From Opisthocomus hoazin (Eukaryota > Chordata > Aves > Opisthocomiformes > Opisthocomidae), in assembly GCF_030867145.1 (NCBI RefSeq), contig NC_134454.1, forward strand, positions 52,927,830 through 52,991,829: 64,000 bases of DNA. The letters are read 5' to 3'. Positions 51,131 through 64,000 of this stretch are shown here, piece after piece. Each line of letters opens with the position of its first letter. Position 1 is the first letter of the stretch. Under the pieces are notes generated by a model, which ran no database searches, was not told the DNA's origin, and worked only from the letters and a program-made list of their open reading frames with translations. Both the position numbers and the translations under genes were made by a program.

Positions 51131-51435
51131 GGAGAGAATCACAGAACCATAGATTGGAAAAGACCTCTAAGATCATCAAGTCCAACCATCAACCCAACAC
51201 AGCCATACCTACTAAACCACGTCCTGAAGTGCCACATCTACACGTTTTTTGAACGCCTCCAGGGATGGTGACTCCACCACCTCCCAGGGCAGCCTGTTCC
51301 AATGCCTGGCCACTCTTTCAGTAAAGAAATTTTTGCTCATGTCCAATCTAAACCTCCCCTGATGCAACTTGAGGCCATTAAACCTCCCCCGATGCAACTG
51401 TAGGCAGTTTGAGTTCACTGTTCCTGGGGAAACTG
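51131..51435 (-). mobile_element. CR1 LINE 3' fragment, minus strand
   Basis: It begins agaatcacagaaccatagattgg (complement of the CR1 terminus) and continues with acctctaagatcatcaagtcc, cctccagggatggtgactcc, cccagggcagcctgttcc and a block repeated twice at its far end (cctccc(c/-)tgatgcaact near 51352 and 51382). Only the 3' UTR and the last part of ORF2 remain. Confidence 0.92.
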
Positions 51436-54400
51436 TAAACATACAGAAAGTGTGTCAGGACCAGTGCTGAACGTGTTTGTTGATGCTGTATGAACTTCGG
51501 TGACACCTTCAAGCGTTCCAGCATTTGCCTTGTCTCAAGTAACTTCTGAACTATACTTTATGGCAAAAATGACACTGAAAGACTTTCTCAGAAAAACTGG
51601 ACTAAAGACTGTTGTTAGCAAGACCACACAAAGCTTGGCAGATAGAGCAAAGTTATTTCTGCAGGGTTTATTTTCTGCATGGTTTGTTTTTATTTAGAAT
51701 TAGTACGAGGCACATGCTGCTCAGTTGGGCTCATCTGTTGATACAGTTGATACCACAACCAGCTGAGGCAGTCCTCCACTCCAAAATAGGGCAGCAGGGA
51801 CTGAGAGGGCATGGGGCGGGGAGAGTCTCAATGTTCTGGTTTTATACTTAATTATTCACGCACCATCCATCTGTGACCGCTGCTGGGCACTAACAGCCAG
51901 GGGGGAGGATGCGGGGTTGGATCTGCCGGGGCCTTTTGGGGTCCTTTGATTACAATTCTGAGCAATGAACCAGGGCGCACATTCACAAGGGATGTGCGTA
52001 GTGTTAAGTGGCTGGTGAGATTTGGCAGCTGAATTGCACAAAGGTAGTTAGTCTAAATGATGTTTTATGGATTTACCTAAACTTCGTTAACATCTGTGTG
52101 ATCACACTAGGACATTTAGGATGTAAAGTAAGTAGAATGAGGCCTAATAGCCTCAATAATGCATTAGGGAAAAAAATAATAATAGCAAAAAAACTGCAAT
52201 GAAGGCCACATAACCTCTTAATACTTTGGAAAGTTTTGACAAGCTTTTACTTACTTTGGCAGTGAAATGGGAGTCAGTGAGGATATCCTGAAGGAAACAG
52301 TGTCATGCACTGGCAGGGTCAGATTGATAGATATTTTCCAATGACCAGTTTGTATCTCAAGTGCTGTTACTGTCTCGATAAATGTGTCTTATAGCTCAAG
52401 TGGGTTATGCTAAATGCCTTTGCAAGCAAATGCCTGAGTATAATGTTGGATATTCACTGGGATGACATTGCAGTAAGTGCTAAAATTTCCCAAAAGTTCC
52501 AGTAGCTTTTCACTTCCAAAATTATCTAGGAAAAAAAATGGAAATATTTGGGGCCTGTGTTAAGAATAACATCTGAGCATATGCGATGACAAGTGTCCCT
52601 GGGCAGCTGGGGAGCATGTGAAGGGGCTGCCTGAAGGAATTCGTTTGTTGACCATTGCCTAGCAAGGGGAAGCAGAGAGGCCACCGCAACATGACAGACG
52701 TGAGAAGAGTGGACGGGGCCAGACAGATGGCAGAGCCCTGTGCGTATTCCGGGTGACATCCGATGGCCTGAGATGAATTCAGAAGTATAAGCTGATTCAC
52801 TGACTTGGACTCGGTCCTGAAGAAGAATTTGGCCAGCTGTTTTAATTAAAACACAAAGCCCAGTGAAGTTAAAATGTATCAAAACTCTGTCAATTACAGT
52901 CAGCAGCTGGATACCTTGTGGAGGCAGAACACAGGTTCCTAAATCTCCTAAATGCCTTAGTGTTCATAAAATTCATTGGCATCCATTTCGTCCTGTGCCC
53001 TTAGTTCTGGGTGCTTCAAACGTCTTGCTCGGAGCCGGAGCTCCACAACTGAATCTGCTTCCAGTGATACTAGGGACTGCAACTACCGAGGCAGAGGGGA
53101 GGGAGCTATAGGGCATCAGCCTCTCCACGCAGAGGCCCACATCATCCTGTAACATACTTTGAGATCTTCTGAACTTTGAGACCAGTGGTAAATTTATCAA
53201 TGTGCAATTTTCTATAATCCCTGTAAAAACTGAAAAGTCATTCTGGGGTTAATAAGTACAGGCAAGTTTCTGGAAAAAAAAAAAAGCAAGCTTTCATTCC
53301 TGCCTTTTGATTTGTAGCATATCTTATTTTTATAATTATCCACTCAACAAAAAGAGAGAGAGTGTTATAATTGAAGAAGAAAAAAACCAAAGCTCAGAGT
53401 AGCCTTGATAAGTTGAATTCCAGGCTTCCTGGGCTGTGAAATTAACCTCTTGTTTAATTTTGCCAGTTTTAACAGTTTCTGTTTAAAGGAACTTAGCCAG
53501 AAGTCATCATTCATGTTTGTCGAAAGGAGCTCCCTTGCAGGAGCATGGATACGTATCATTTGAAGTGTACTTTCTGCTTGAAGGGAAGAGACAGGAATCT
53601 GGATGCATTATACTTGAATGAAAAATCCTTTGGCAAACATCTTTGGGCGTAGGGGATTCGATACCTAATGAATATGATGGTACAGCAGGTTATACTTAAA
53701 GCTCAAATAGCAAATGTAGATTTCAGGATTAAATGTACAACTACTTTCCATTCCCCTAAAATATACGTGAGATGTTTTAGAGATTACAATTATCTAACCT
53801 GGGGCTATTTTGATAAACCCTTGAAAAACCCCTGTTCTCCAGTTTTGTGGATTTTGGCTCCGTCTGCCTGTACACACTCACACACATCCTCAGTTGCTAC
53901 CAGCCGCCTGTGGGGCAGAAATGATGTACAGGACTGCAAGCCTAGAAGCATCCCTGGTAAATGGAGGCCGACAGTGTTGGTCTTTGAAGTGGCTAACTGC
54001 TGGATGCAGTTTTGCAAAGCTCCAGGAAATATTAGCCATGGTTCTGGTGGCTGTGATGTTCAACATCAAGAGATATATTCCTTGGCTGCGGGTTTTGTGG
54101 TTGCAGGTGCTGAACCTTCACCATTGCGTGCTAATGGTCCAGGACGAAGCTTGCTGGGGCAGAGGATGAGTCACTGCGGATGCTTTCTGGCTTGGAGTGG
54201 ATTACTCGAGAGTGGCCATTGAGTAAACACAGCAGCAGCTCAGGGGCTTCCATGGCAGCAGCCGGTGATAAACAAGTTATGAGAGAGCGACCTCCAACAG
54301 CTTTTGGAAACTGATGGTGTGGCTAGGCTAATTCCCTCAGGTGACCTTCTACCAGGTTGCTGCTAGCACCCGTCAGGATCTGATTAGCTCACCTGGAAGC

Positions 54401-54538
54401 ACTTTCGGTAGACAGCTATTTCAGGACATGGATATAGATATGTACCTCGTATGTTAGCAGTTCTGTTTGTTTTTTGTGACATGAGATCACTGATCGGCCC
54501 ACCATGAGCCTGCCAGTCATCCTAATGATCCTGGTATT

Positions 54539-54558
54539 AAAAAAAAAAAAAAAAAAAA
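54539..54558. repeat. poly-A tract of 20 bases
   Basis: An uninterrupted run of about 20 A lies in MAMDC2 intron 2. The sequence before it shows no retrogene or LINE that would explain it as an insertion tail, so a simple homopolymer is the safest call. Confidence 0.8.
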
Positions 54559-57500
54559 GAGTATAAACCCACCAAGCCTACGGAAAGCAGGAAACTGAAC
54601 TCAGAGAGGTTCAACTTCTGAAGCCAGTGAAACCAAATAAATACATCAAATATTTTGAAACCAGATAATATTTCAGTCTATGTAGGACCCAGGTGAGTAT
54701 CAGAGTAAATGTGATTTATATAGGCCAATCACATTTATAACGCTCCTTGGAGGGACAAGGCTTGTGGGCAAAGATTAGATTTTATTAGTTGAGCTGTGGG
54801 AGAGACAGATAAGCGTTTAGGCAGATGAGCTGGTTTTCAGGGTAATGCAGTAGGCCAAGTGATTTGGCAGATGCAGAGAGAGCAGATCCATGCAGTACAA
54901 GAGTTTTGCTTTTATAATCTTTCACGGACTGTATCCCTGTGGTTTGCAGATGTATGCCAGAAGGCTACTGGTTGAGGTTTTTTTCCATTTCCCCAAGGGC
55001 AGTGTTGCAGCCTGGCCCAGGACCCTCCTGCACGCTGTGACCCCACTCCCTCGTGCACCTAAGCCAAGTTGTGCTGGGCAGACTTTGGCTCCTGCTCACC
55101 CCTGGGCCCCAGCTCCAAGGCTCTCTTGTCCTCTCCTCCTGGGGCCGCTGCTTGCTATGACCAGAGTCTTTCTGCTTCCCTGGCAGAGTGCAGGTTTGCT
55201 TCAGAGTTTTGCTTACATGGTGAGCACCACCGACATTTAGCTTAACCCCTTTGGAGCACACAAAGGAAGTTTCTCAACCAAAAAGTCTTTGCTTTTGAAG
55301 CACAAAAGCATGATCTTCCAGATTAATGAAAATCCTGACATGCAGCAACCAAATCAGGGTTGATTGGGTTGGAGTGTCTCTTTCCTCTCTCTCTCTCAAA
55401 CTCTTACTCTCTGTGGCTGTGCTTGTCACTCTGATCCAAGGAGAAGTGTGGGCCCAGAAACCCCCTCTCTTAAAACAACAAGTCCCCTGTCTCATGGTCT
55501 GGCTCATCAACTTCCTGGTCTTGGTTCCGCTGTGGGATGTGGGCCAACAGTTCGGTCTGGCTTCCAAATCTGATGGATTTTTCTGCAAAAAAGTGCCAAA
55601 GCTGTGCAGAGTGTGGATGGGTAGGTTTGCCATGGGCAGGCTGAGATGTGCTGAGCACATAATGCAAAGCAGAGCCTGCAACATGTTACAGGCATACTCT
55701 ACCACATCATACCATGTACATCTGCATAAATAAATGAAAGGAGCAATGAACGAAGTAAATAGACAACATAATGCAAGGGAATGCTGTAGGAGTGAAATTT
55801 CGTATTCTTTGGTGAAGGAAGGCAGCCCAGTGATGCACTCTGCCAGGACAAGCAGCTGCGCTGGCAGAGCTATCACAGTGCTTTCCCTGTGCGTTTGATC
55901 CTGGTGGAAATACGATTTAGCAAACGGTTAGAGCTAGTAATGAAAGAGATAAGCACTGTGAACAAATAGATGCCTGATGATTTCTACTTTATCTGGTTTT
56001 TATCTTTAATATTCCCTGTGCACTGAGGGACAATGGAAACTGATTTAGGATGCCAAAGAAAAAAGAAAAGGCTTTGACGATTTATTTCCAATTCAGAAAT
56101 TCACAGCAGAGAATCTTGTGGTGCCAGCTCTTACCTACGTCCTGCTCAAATATACCAGCTAAATAGAAATCACAGAGGTGGCTTTTTAAAAGAGCTGTGG
56201 CAAGGAAAAGCAGAGATACCAGAGAAGAACCTGGCAGCCTTTGTGTCAGCAGAAAAAAATTGTCAAAATTATGTAATGAACAGTGTGAAAAGCAGAACTG
56301 AGTGGTCTGAACAACAGCTAACTGGTGCCGATGGGTTGGCTGAAGGAAGCAGAAAGAAAACTCAAAAAGTCTATAAAAATCTGTGAGGTCATTGTGAAAG
56401 AAAACAATCCCACATGCTGGTGCTTGGAACAAAGAAGATCTGGTGTAATTGGTGCGTGATGTAAGGATCTTGGTACTTCAAGAGGGAGAGCAAGGAGAGG
56501 ACCCAGCTGTTGCCAGAGGACTCTTACAAAAGTTCGGGCATCCCCAAGGCAGCGGAGCAACTCCTCTAAATCAGAAGCAGGAGGCAGCAGCGCGAGCTCG
56601 ACTTTCACCAGACCCTCGCCGGCACGCTGGAAGGCATTGCCAGCGTGGTAGTAGCTGCGACCAGGCACTTCAGTCACAACAGTGTTTCAAAGCTAATTGT
56701 ATCACTTTTATGCTTTTTGGCAGGCTTGCAAACAGCTGCATTTGTGAACTTTCTGGGGTAGCAAAGAACAGGGCAGGAGGTGTGGCTGGTAGTTATTCCA
56801 AGCCCTCCCCTGGGCAAGGAGCCTTTGAAGGTTCATCCCGCGGGGTTGGGAAACATGAGCTCTCTGGCCCAGTCTGGTGGCCGCAGCAAGGCAAGGGTCA
56901 AAGGATAAATCCCAGTCCCCAGAGGGAGACTTGGTTTGTAAAGTAAGGTGAGCTGGAGAGAAAGCTGGCGGGGGGGCCCTGTTGCCAGGGCTGTCCGTCT
57001 GTCCAGCCCATCCGGAGGAAGGTGCATGACTGCCTGAGCGAACTGCCCCCGCGTTCACCCCCCGAGGCTCTGCTTTTCTACAAAACGCTTTTGTTTTTAA
57101 TAAATACTACTCCGCTTAGTGAAATTTGCCTGGAAACCGCATTGTTCCCCCTGAAGAAGCTGGGTAGCAGATGTCAGAGGGTGCTGGGGCCCAGGCAGTG
57201 ATGGGGCTTCGTGCAGCTGGCAGGGCCAGGCAGGACCACGGGGTTTTGCTGCAGAACAGTGACAGCCTTAGGCTTGAGGTGCCCCTGTGGACACAAGGGG
57301 AGGAGAAGCCTTGGCAGTAGCAGCACGTGTTGGTTGCTGCAGACAACAAACACGGACCACGTCCTGCTTCTCCATCCTTCAGCTGTTTTCACAGAGCTGC
57401 TTTTAAGAAATCACAGAGGAGACAATGAGGTTTAAAGGCCAAAAAGTTTTTTCCTATGATGACGCGCTAACTGGGTCCAGCATATATCATGCAGTTCTGC

Positions 57501-60500
57501 CGGTGTGAATCTAACAGCTTACTAGAAATAAAGCCATCTGCGGCTCGATGGGGATGAAAATGCCAGTTATGCCCTGAGGGGTCAGGCAGATGTAATCATG
57601 GCACCGCCCTGGATGCCACGGGACTGAGTCTCTACCTTCATGAGTGCTGGCCAGGCTTTGGTGCTCAGCCCCGTGTGCGGCGTGGTGGATATGCTGCATA
57701 GCTTTCAAGGCTGCGTGGACCAAAACTTGCTGCAAAGACCTCCAGCTCCGGTAACCGCCCGCTACTTGTAGGTCAAAAAGTATTAATGTGTTACAAACTG
57801 CATTAATTTTACTTCTTGTAGAAATTCGCCTGAATCGTTGCATTTTAAGATGATTCTCTAATCCCAGCATAGTATTGTGAGCCCAGTTGAAATGTTTGTG
57901 CAGGCTTTTGTGTGTTTGATCAGCTTGGGGATTTACTTTTACTTTTTTCATGGAGTTGTAGGGTAAAACATTTGCTTCCAAGTGAAAAGTTGCTTGCTCA
58001 TGCAATTTTTTGGTTTCCTAAGGCACTGCCTAAAAAAAAACTCAAAAAAACCCACCTCACCCTCCAGCTCTTCACTCCAAAAACCCTTTCCAAAATGCAC
58101 AGTGACTGTTCCTGATTAGAGGAAGACTTTTTTTAAGAAAACCTCAACTTTTCGTGGATAGAACAAATTTAATGTTGATCCACACAGTTCTGTTTTTCAA
58201 GAAAAACTGGCAGCAAGAAATGTCCACTAAAAGTGAAAAGTTCACTTTCTACTGAAAACGAATGAAAAGCGGAGTGTTGAGACTGAAGCTTTCCTATCTG
58301 GTGCACCCAAAATCTCATAGGAAGTAGCTGGTAGAATTTCTGTGTTCTTAACTCAAACTCTGAACCTGCATCTAAGCCTCATCTATACCCAGGCATAGCC
58401 TCCATGTGCAAACTCCATTTGCAAAATCATAAGTCTCTGGATGTATCATTAATTTTTTTAATTAACTTTTCCTGGGGATGTAAGAAGGCTTAATACGTCC
58501 TAGAAAATTAACTGCTTTGCTGCCTTTTTTTTTCTTTTTTTCTTTTTTTTGGGGGGGCAGTAGAAGATTTTAAAAACCCTAACGCCACCATGCAAACTCC
58601 GGACCCTGAGATTCAGAGAGGGTATCAGTAGATCAGTTTTTGTCCTAAGAAATGCTGGTAGTATTCTTTCCTGTTTCTGCATGGGAAATACAGAGAAAAT
58701 CCAAATGTGACTGGCAGCTTTAAGATATTTCTTGCAAATTTTCTGTATAAATGAGTGCCTAATCAAATGTAAATTCCCAGACTTTTTCTGTTTCATATTT
58801 CCTGAACACTGTTTCTCCTGGAGCTTACTGCTTACATGCAGTTTTTCTTGTAAAACTGCACTGTTGCTGAACTAAGCGAACAGCTGTGTCAGATACACAA
58901 ACCCCCCAAATGGTCTAACATGTCTGTGGTTACACTTCCAAATTTTTACAAAGGGAATATATAATTGAAAAGCTAACTGGCAATTTTACTTATCCCAGTT
59001 GTTTTTTTTCATTTGGTCAATGGAATTTGGCTTAGTTTATTAGCCAGTGTCTGGCATATTGTCTTGTTTGTGTTACTTACACAGAAAGCAATCAGTGTAG
59101 TTTATGCACTGTTTTGGGGAAAAAGTAGTATTGCTGGTCTCAACCCCCGTTTCCCTAAGCCACTGATATAATTACTGCTGACTGAGGTAATGATGCCTAT
59201 TCGGTAAGTAAATTCAAAAAAAAAATAAATATAGGTTTAGAGAATTTGGGTGAATGACTCACAGAGTTAATGTGTCACCAACTGTAATTGAGAGAGACTC
59301 TGTACGGAACTGCTTATTAGAGCAGCAAGATGAGAGACATGCATACGGAAGGATTTTAAAGGTCACTTTTTGTGAGTCTTACTGCCGCAATGCATAGTTG
59401 CATTGAGGAGGGATAGGTTTGAAATGCTGGGTCCTAATCCCTCCTGGGCTCAGTATTTTGCTTGGAAAGGGAGGAATGTACAAATGAATGCGTACTTGGT
59501 CCTGTACAGTTTGATTCAACTGTCAGGAGAAGACAGTGAAGTTACACTGTAGGTAAAAGGTTATTACAGGAATGTGGGTACAAAGTGCATTACTTGCCAT
59601 ACAGCCCCATAGACTGCTTAGGGAATTGCCAGAAATTGTATGCTCGTGTTTCTGTGTCATCGGGCTTTTCCTAGCATTTTGTGACTACCTCTCTTTGGCT
59701 CTCCTGTGATTTTGAAGAGTAGCCCTCTCTTGATAACTCCTGAATGACTGCTATAAATGAAGTGCTATGGGCATTTGGAGGAGGAGGATTTTGAGGGAAA
59801 AAATCATGTGGCATGCTGCAAATTGAAGCTGCATGTTACATTTTTAAGGAGAGATTTCAGGCCACCGGACTGTGCATTCATCAGATTCTCCATAGACTGC
59901 TAAATGTCCTTCTGTTACTCCCACAAACAAGAGTGGAAAGTTGTCTGCTTCTTTAGTCCAAGGAACCCTCTCTTTGCATTGATTTGCTTTCACAATTGCT
60001 CTGTGTCAATCTTTGAGGTCTGCATTGTGAGACCTTCCATTCTGCAGCAATGGACATGTCGTTGCTATTACTGAAATACAGCTTAGTATAAAGGCCATTT
60101 ACTCAATGCCGTCATTCATTTGGAAGAAGTTCCAGATTAGCATTTTCTGTGCTTGATACTGCAAAGTGCCTGGCTCCCTGGTCCTGATTAGCAAAGCATT
60201 TAAACTTACACACAAATCTCTCTATCAGTGCTTCCATTGATTTCAGTGGAGCCAATCATGTATTTCAACTTCCAGAAGACGGTAAAATGATTAGCAGGTT
60301 GGGTATTAAATTACTCCATTTCTGGATACTTAATGAATAGGTCAAATTAATCTTTAAAAAAAAAAACAACCAGAAGAAAAAACCCTATTTAGAAAGAGAG
60401 TTCATGATCTTTGCTCTCATATCAGTGGGGAATCAGACCAAGTGAGAGCAAGTGTACAGCAAACAGAGAACGCAGAGTCAAGTTTAGAGTAACATAACCA

Positions 60501-63016
60501 TCCAGACTGGAAACTCGAAGAGGTTTTCTTTCCCTTTTAAATCACTATCTTTCTTTGTAGAAGAAGTTTAGTCTACTTATAATTAAGTCTTAAAGCCAGG
60601 CAAGCCAGGTAGCCATTTAGTCCCTGTAGTTAGTAATTTGAGGTCTTCATGTTAATGTATTTTCCGATGTCGACACTAATTCATTTTTTGGAGGGAAAAA
60701 AAAAAAAAGGAGTATTACAAGAAGGCTCTGTTTCCTATGGGGTTTCTCATGAAGTGCAGACAAAAATAGGGCTGAAATATGAACTGAAATTGCCAGGCAT
60801 GAATTCTGAATTGTAGGTTTCTTTGTAAGAAAAATGATCCAAATTCAGACTAGCCTAAAAACACAGATTCTTAGTGTGAACTGGATATTGCTGATTATAT
60901 CAGTTAAAAACAGATGTATAAGAAGCATTCAACTTATGATAGAGCTTTGGTGATTTACCTTTATCCTCTGTGCTTGTGAAAAAACATGCATACCATGGAC
61001 TAGCACATGCCAGCGAATAAATGCTGTGTGTGATAACTCTTGTGAGCTAACTGGAGATCTGTATGCAAGCGGATGTTTTACGCACTCACATTTTATGTAG
61101 TGGCAGATTAAGTATTTGGCAGGCACATTAGGTGCCATTTTTAAATATTTATTTTATAAATTGTTTTATTTTTCTTTCATATGCTGCTGCAGTAACAAGT
61201 TACTTGGACTTAACCCGTGATTTTGTGTATTCCTCCATGAGACTAAAACCAGACACAGTAGATATAAAGAGAAATTATGGTAAGAGGCAAAAAAGAATTC
61301 CATTCCCTAAAAAGGGAAAGAAAATGCAGCTTTTCTGTATTTACACAGCCCCTTATACTGCTTAGGGCTGCGTCTACCCCCTAAGTATGTAGCAATCGTT
61401 TATCTTACATCTGTTAAACAAAAATGTATGGTAGAAATGGGTTGCTGTGCACAGAGTCTGCAGGTGAGAGGGGGAGCAGATGCAGAGGGGATGCTGTAAC
61501 ATGCCCTGCCCAAGGGATCAGGTGTTGCGAGAGCTGCTGCCCGCCCCCGGCATCTTCCCCGGGGTGTACGGGAGAGGACTTTGGGAATCTCGTAGGCCAG
61601 ATCTGGACCTGTTGTTTGCCTTGTGGGGACAGTGACTGTCCATGCAGATTGGAGAGGATACTTTTGAAAAGGCAATAGCGGAGCTCCTAGGAAGCAACCC
61701 CAAGGTGGCTTGGTAGAGTTGGAAGGTTCATGCAGGATTTGGGAGGGGAGGGTATGCCTGAAAGGCAAGCAATATTTTTAACATCAGTCCGACTGCTGAT
61801 GTGTCCAAGTTAAGCAAGTGCTTACACATGTGTGAAAACTGAGATGAGCTCTTTGGTCAAGTGAAATGAGATTAAAGAAGAAATGGATACTCTGGGCAGT
61901 CTCAAGAGGGTAGCGTGATGTGCTGCTGGGTGAAGGACTGACTCGACACAGTCCCTGGCAGTTCCTACGACCCTTGTATGGTGAGAATTAGTACCAGGAA
62001 TGGCATTTGTCTGATGTACTTTGCCCCTAGGTCAGGAGGATCGTTTTCCAGATCGTCTCTGGGATAATGTTGCAGACATGGATGCTCTAGCTTGTTTTGT
62101 TGTTTTGTTGGGTTTTTAAAAAATGTTCTTTCTCTCTCTGTTTCCCTTGTTTCTGGCATTGCATTCCAGGTTTCTGCAACTCCTGTATGCCATTTTACTC
62201 CCCTGATCTTGGTTTTGATGTGTTAGGAAATTGTCCAGGACCAGGCTTCTGTTTCTCTGTGATTTATTCACTGTTGCCTTCTTTTTCCACATGTTGTTTC
62301 TTTGACTTTTTTTGGCCTTGTCACGCATTTGTAGCTTGTCATCACATCCTTTCTGTTGTTTTTATAGAGAAGGTTATGTTTTAGGCCCTGCCCCCAAAAA
62401 TACCCATCGAGAGAGTAATTTTGAAATAATCCCATTGAGACTGCTGGTATGCTTAAATGTAGCTTTACATTTAGCACTTTATTGAATCAGCAGATTTGTA
62501 CATGCTAGTTTTACTACTTTAGATGTCTTTCTGGTTTGCTTCTTTGGAACCAGAAAGGCTTTAGAAGTTTTTGGCTACAATGTGTTCTTTTAAGTATTAA
62601 CACCTAAATTATAAAAATGAAGTTTAAAACTTTTGATCTGTAAAACAATTAAATATTCTCGCAGCATGTTCCTGATGGTGTGAATTATCTTGTCATTAAA
62701 GTGTCCATCTACAGCTATCAGTTCTGGAGGGCAATACTTACTTCATAATCTGCTTTACCCTGACATAACATCTTTCTCTGAAGATTTCCCGTAATTTTGA
62801 AACTGTGATTAAAAGTACCGTGAAACACACGAAGTGACGTTTTTGTGGGTACATGGGACATCAAAAGGTTGAGTGGCTTGCTTAACGAATGAGAGGCTGT
62901 CTCAGCCTCCTGACCTAGGCCCAGTACGACGATCCCTTCATAAATAAGCGCTTTTGTCCAGGGGTGCAAAAGCAAAGCCTCTGGCATTTATTATTCTGAC
63001 GTGTGTCTGTTCCCAG

Positions 63017-63282
63017 GGCATTACATTTCCGTGGATACGTCCCACGAGGGTGAGAAAGCAGTGCTGTCGAGCCCCGAGCTGTACTCTGAGGAGTGGAGCT
63101 GCCTCAGGCTGATTTACCAGATCGGAGCGGCCACGGGGACTTCGCCCGACCCCGCCAGGCTCAACCTGTACCTGAGGCGGGAAGGAGAGAGCTTTGAACG
63201 TCTGCTGTGGTCCGCCAGCCAGCCGTCGGACAGCTGGCTCATCGCCAGCTTAGATTTAGTGAACAGCACAAAGAAGTACAAG
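63017..63282 (+). CDS. MAMDC2: MAMDC2 exon 3: body of MAM domain 1
   Basis: The acceptor ...TTCCCAG ends at 63016 and the donor GTAAGC starts at 63283; the exon is 266 nt, entering in phase 1 and leaving in phase 0. It encodes residues 49-137 of the protein: GHYISVD, the EEWSCLRLIYQ strand with the third MAM cysteine (Cys77), LNLYLRREGESFERLLW, and the conserved PSDSWLIASLDL block. An N-glycosylation sequon (NST, Asn131) sits near the end. Sequence and exon phases match vertebrate MAMDC2 throughout. The local GC rise marks the coding exon within AT-rich surroundings. Confidence 0.97.
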
Positions 63283-63765
63283 GTAAGCCTGATGTCAGGA
63301 GATGCTTTGGGGGTGCTTTTCGAACATCTCCGCTCTGGGCCCTGTCCTGGGCTCCATGGCTAGCAGCGTGTGAGTCGGCCGACGGCTCTGTCCCCGCGAC
63401 CGGCGAGTGGAGCCAGCTGTGGGGCCGTGCGGTGCAGCCCGCGGGCAGGCAGCATGGCCGCCAGGCCGGGCGGGAGGACGCCTCACCGAGGAATCTGGAG
63501 TCCCCTCCTCTTACACAAGGTGTGGGGTTTTTTTGCCTTGTCTCACTGTCCTTCGGTGTGCCTTCTGCCCTTGAGAAAGGGCATTGGCTCCATCTTTCAT
63601 GCATTCTGCCAACCCCTTCCAGCAAAAGTACCTCTCCCATTTGTGAGGATGATGAGTCCCTCCACATATATTTAATTTGTTCTCCTGTTTATCCTGCTTA
63701 AATGTCCAGGGTGATAATGGAAATACCAAAACCCTAACATTTACAGTTTGGTTTGTATTGTGCAG
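63283..63765 (+). other. MAMDC2: MAMDC2 intron 3 (483 bp)
   Basis: Short GT-AG intron in phase 0. Overlapping open frames in both directions at 63239-63700 are by-products of the GC-rich exon border and have no family signature. Confidence 0.9.
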
Positions 63766-63850
63766 ATTGTGCTGGAAGGTGAAATGGGACAAGATAAATC
63801 TGCCAGTATAGCAGTTTTTGAAATTAAAATAACTCCTGGATATTGTATTG
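63766..63850 (+). CDS. MAMDC2: MAMDC2 exon 4: end of MAM domain 1
   Basis: The acceptor ...TTGTGCAG ends at 63765 and the donor GTAAGT starts at 63851; the exon is 85 nt, phase 0 to 1. It encodes residues 138-165: an IVLEGEMGQ strand, then ASIAVFEIKITPGYC, closing MAM domain 1 with Cys164. In other vertebrates further MAM domains follow; here the gene continues past the window edge, so the protein is partial (165 residues seen). Confidence 0.96.
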
Positions 63851-64000
63851 GTAAGTACTCCCTGCTCAGCTCCCATTTTCTCTGCATAGAAAAAAATGCC
63901 TTGTTGGCAATTTAAAAACTGAATTAAAGGTCTGGGTTGAGAAAAAAGACAATGGCTTTTTCCTTATTGAAAAGTCAGCTGCCATATTCAATACTGATGT
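63851..64000 (+). other. MAMDC2: start of MAMDC2 intron 4, cut by the window edge
   Basis: AT-rich intron sequence after the exon 4 donor. No further exon appears before the end. Confidence 0.85.

Larger units (their letters stand above)
32582..63016 (+). other. MAMDC2: MAMDC2 intron 2 (30.4 kb)
   Basis: GT-AG intron joining exon 2 to exon 3, both phase 1. Splicing completes a glycine codon (residue 49) and gives an uninterrupted MAM domain. The intron holds the minisatellite, three CR1 fragments and otherwise AT-rich sequence. The stretches 33010-42764, 43131-47026, 48046-51130, 51436-56500 and 57110-63016 contain no gene I can support. A 20-base poly-A run lies at 54539-54558. An exon-like segment (61193-61279) and a GC-rich patch (about 56500-57110) are described as findings. 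Confidence 0.9.

Noticed and set aside
53668..54222. 184-codon open frame on the + strand in intron 2
   Set aside because: No domain, signal peptide or family resemblance; it overlaps other open frames and lies inside the intron without splice or promoter evidence.
55274..55876. 200-codon open frame on the minus strand in intron 2
   Set aside because: Mixed hydrophobic segments but no recognised family; an overlapping + strand frame of 135 codons covers the same stretch. Chance is the simpler explanation.

Overview
The window reads as bird (sauropsid) nuclear DNA: AT-rich non-coding sequence sprinkled with CR1-type LINE fragments that end in the ATTCTRTG-like 8-mer typical of avian CR1, one endogenous retrovirus, and the 5' end of a spliced vertebrate gene under a CpG island. 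The gene is MAMDC2 (MAM domain containing 2), on the + strand and running off the right edge. MAMDC2 is Z-linked in chicken, so chromosome Z is a reasonable but unproven placement.

Layout. 1-7620: unique intergenic sequence with no gene I can support. 7621-13393: one complete but badly defective endogenous retrovirus on the minus strand. It has two LTRs (TG...CA ends), a perfect 6-bp target duplication, a lysine-tRNA-like primer site, a polypurine tract, broken gag, a pol lacking protease and the start of RT, and a shortened env. 13400-31850: intergenic, with three + strand CR1 fragments (14053-14800, 15935-16842, 17830-18330) and a degenerate tandem repeat of about 155-175 bp (about 22760-23200). 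31850-33010: CpG island and MAMDC2 promoter region with exons 1 and 2; a GC-rich minisatellite of about 18-20 bp units starts about 20 bp inside intron 2. 32582-63016: the 30.4-kb intron 2, holding three more CR1 fragments (42765-43130 +, 47027-48045 -, 51131-51435 -). 63017-63850: MAMDC2 exons 3 and 4, then intron 4 to the window edge.

The four MAMDC2 exons join in frame (split phases 1, 1, 0, 1) and encode about 165 residues: a signal peptide and the whole first MAM domain of a secreted or matrix-associated protein. Apart from MAMDC2 and the retrovirus nothing here looks coding. The 400-codon open frames at 31.8-33.2 kb are artefacts of GC-rich, stop-poor sequence. The most unusual signals are the minisatellite abutting the exon 2 splice donor, an exon-like in-frame 87-nt segment late in intron 2, the old tandem repeat at 22.8-23.2 kb, and the deletion structure of the retrovirus. 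I found no clearly new biological system.
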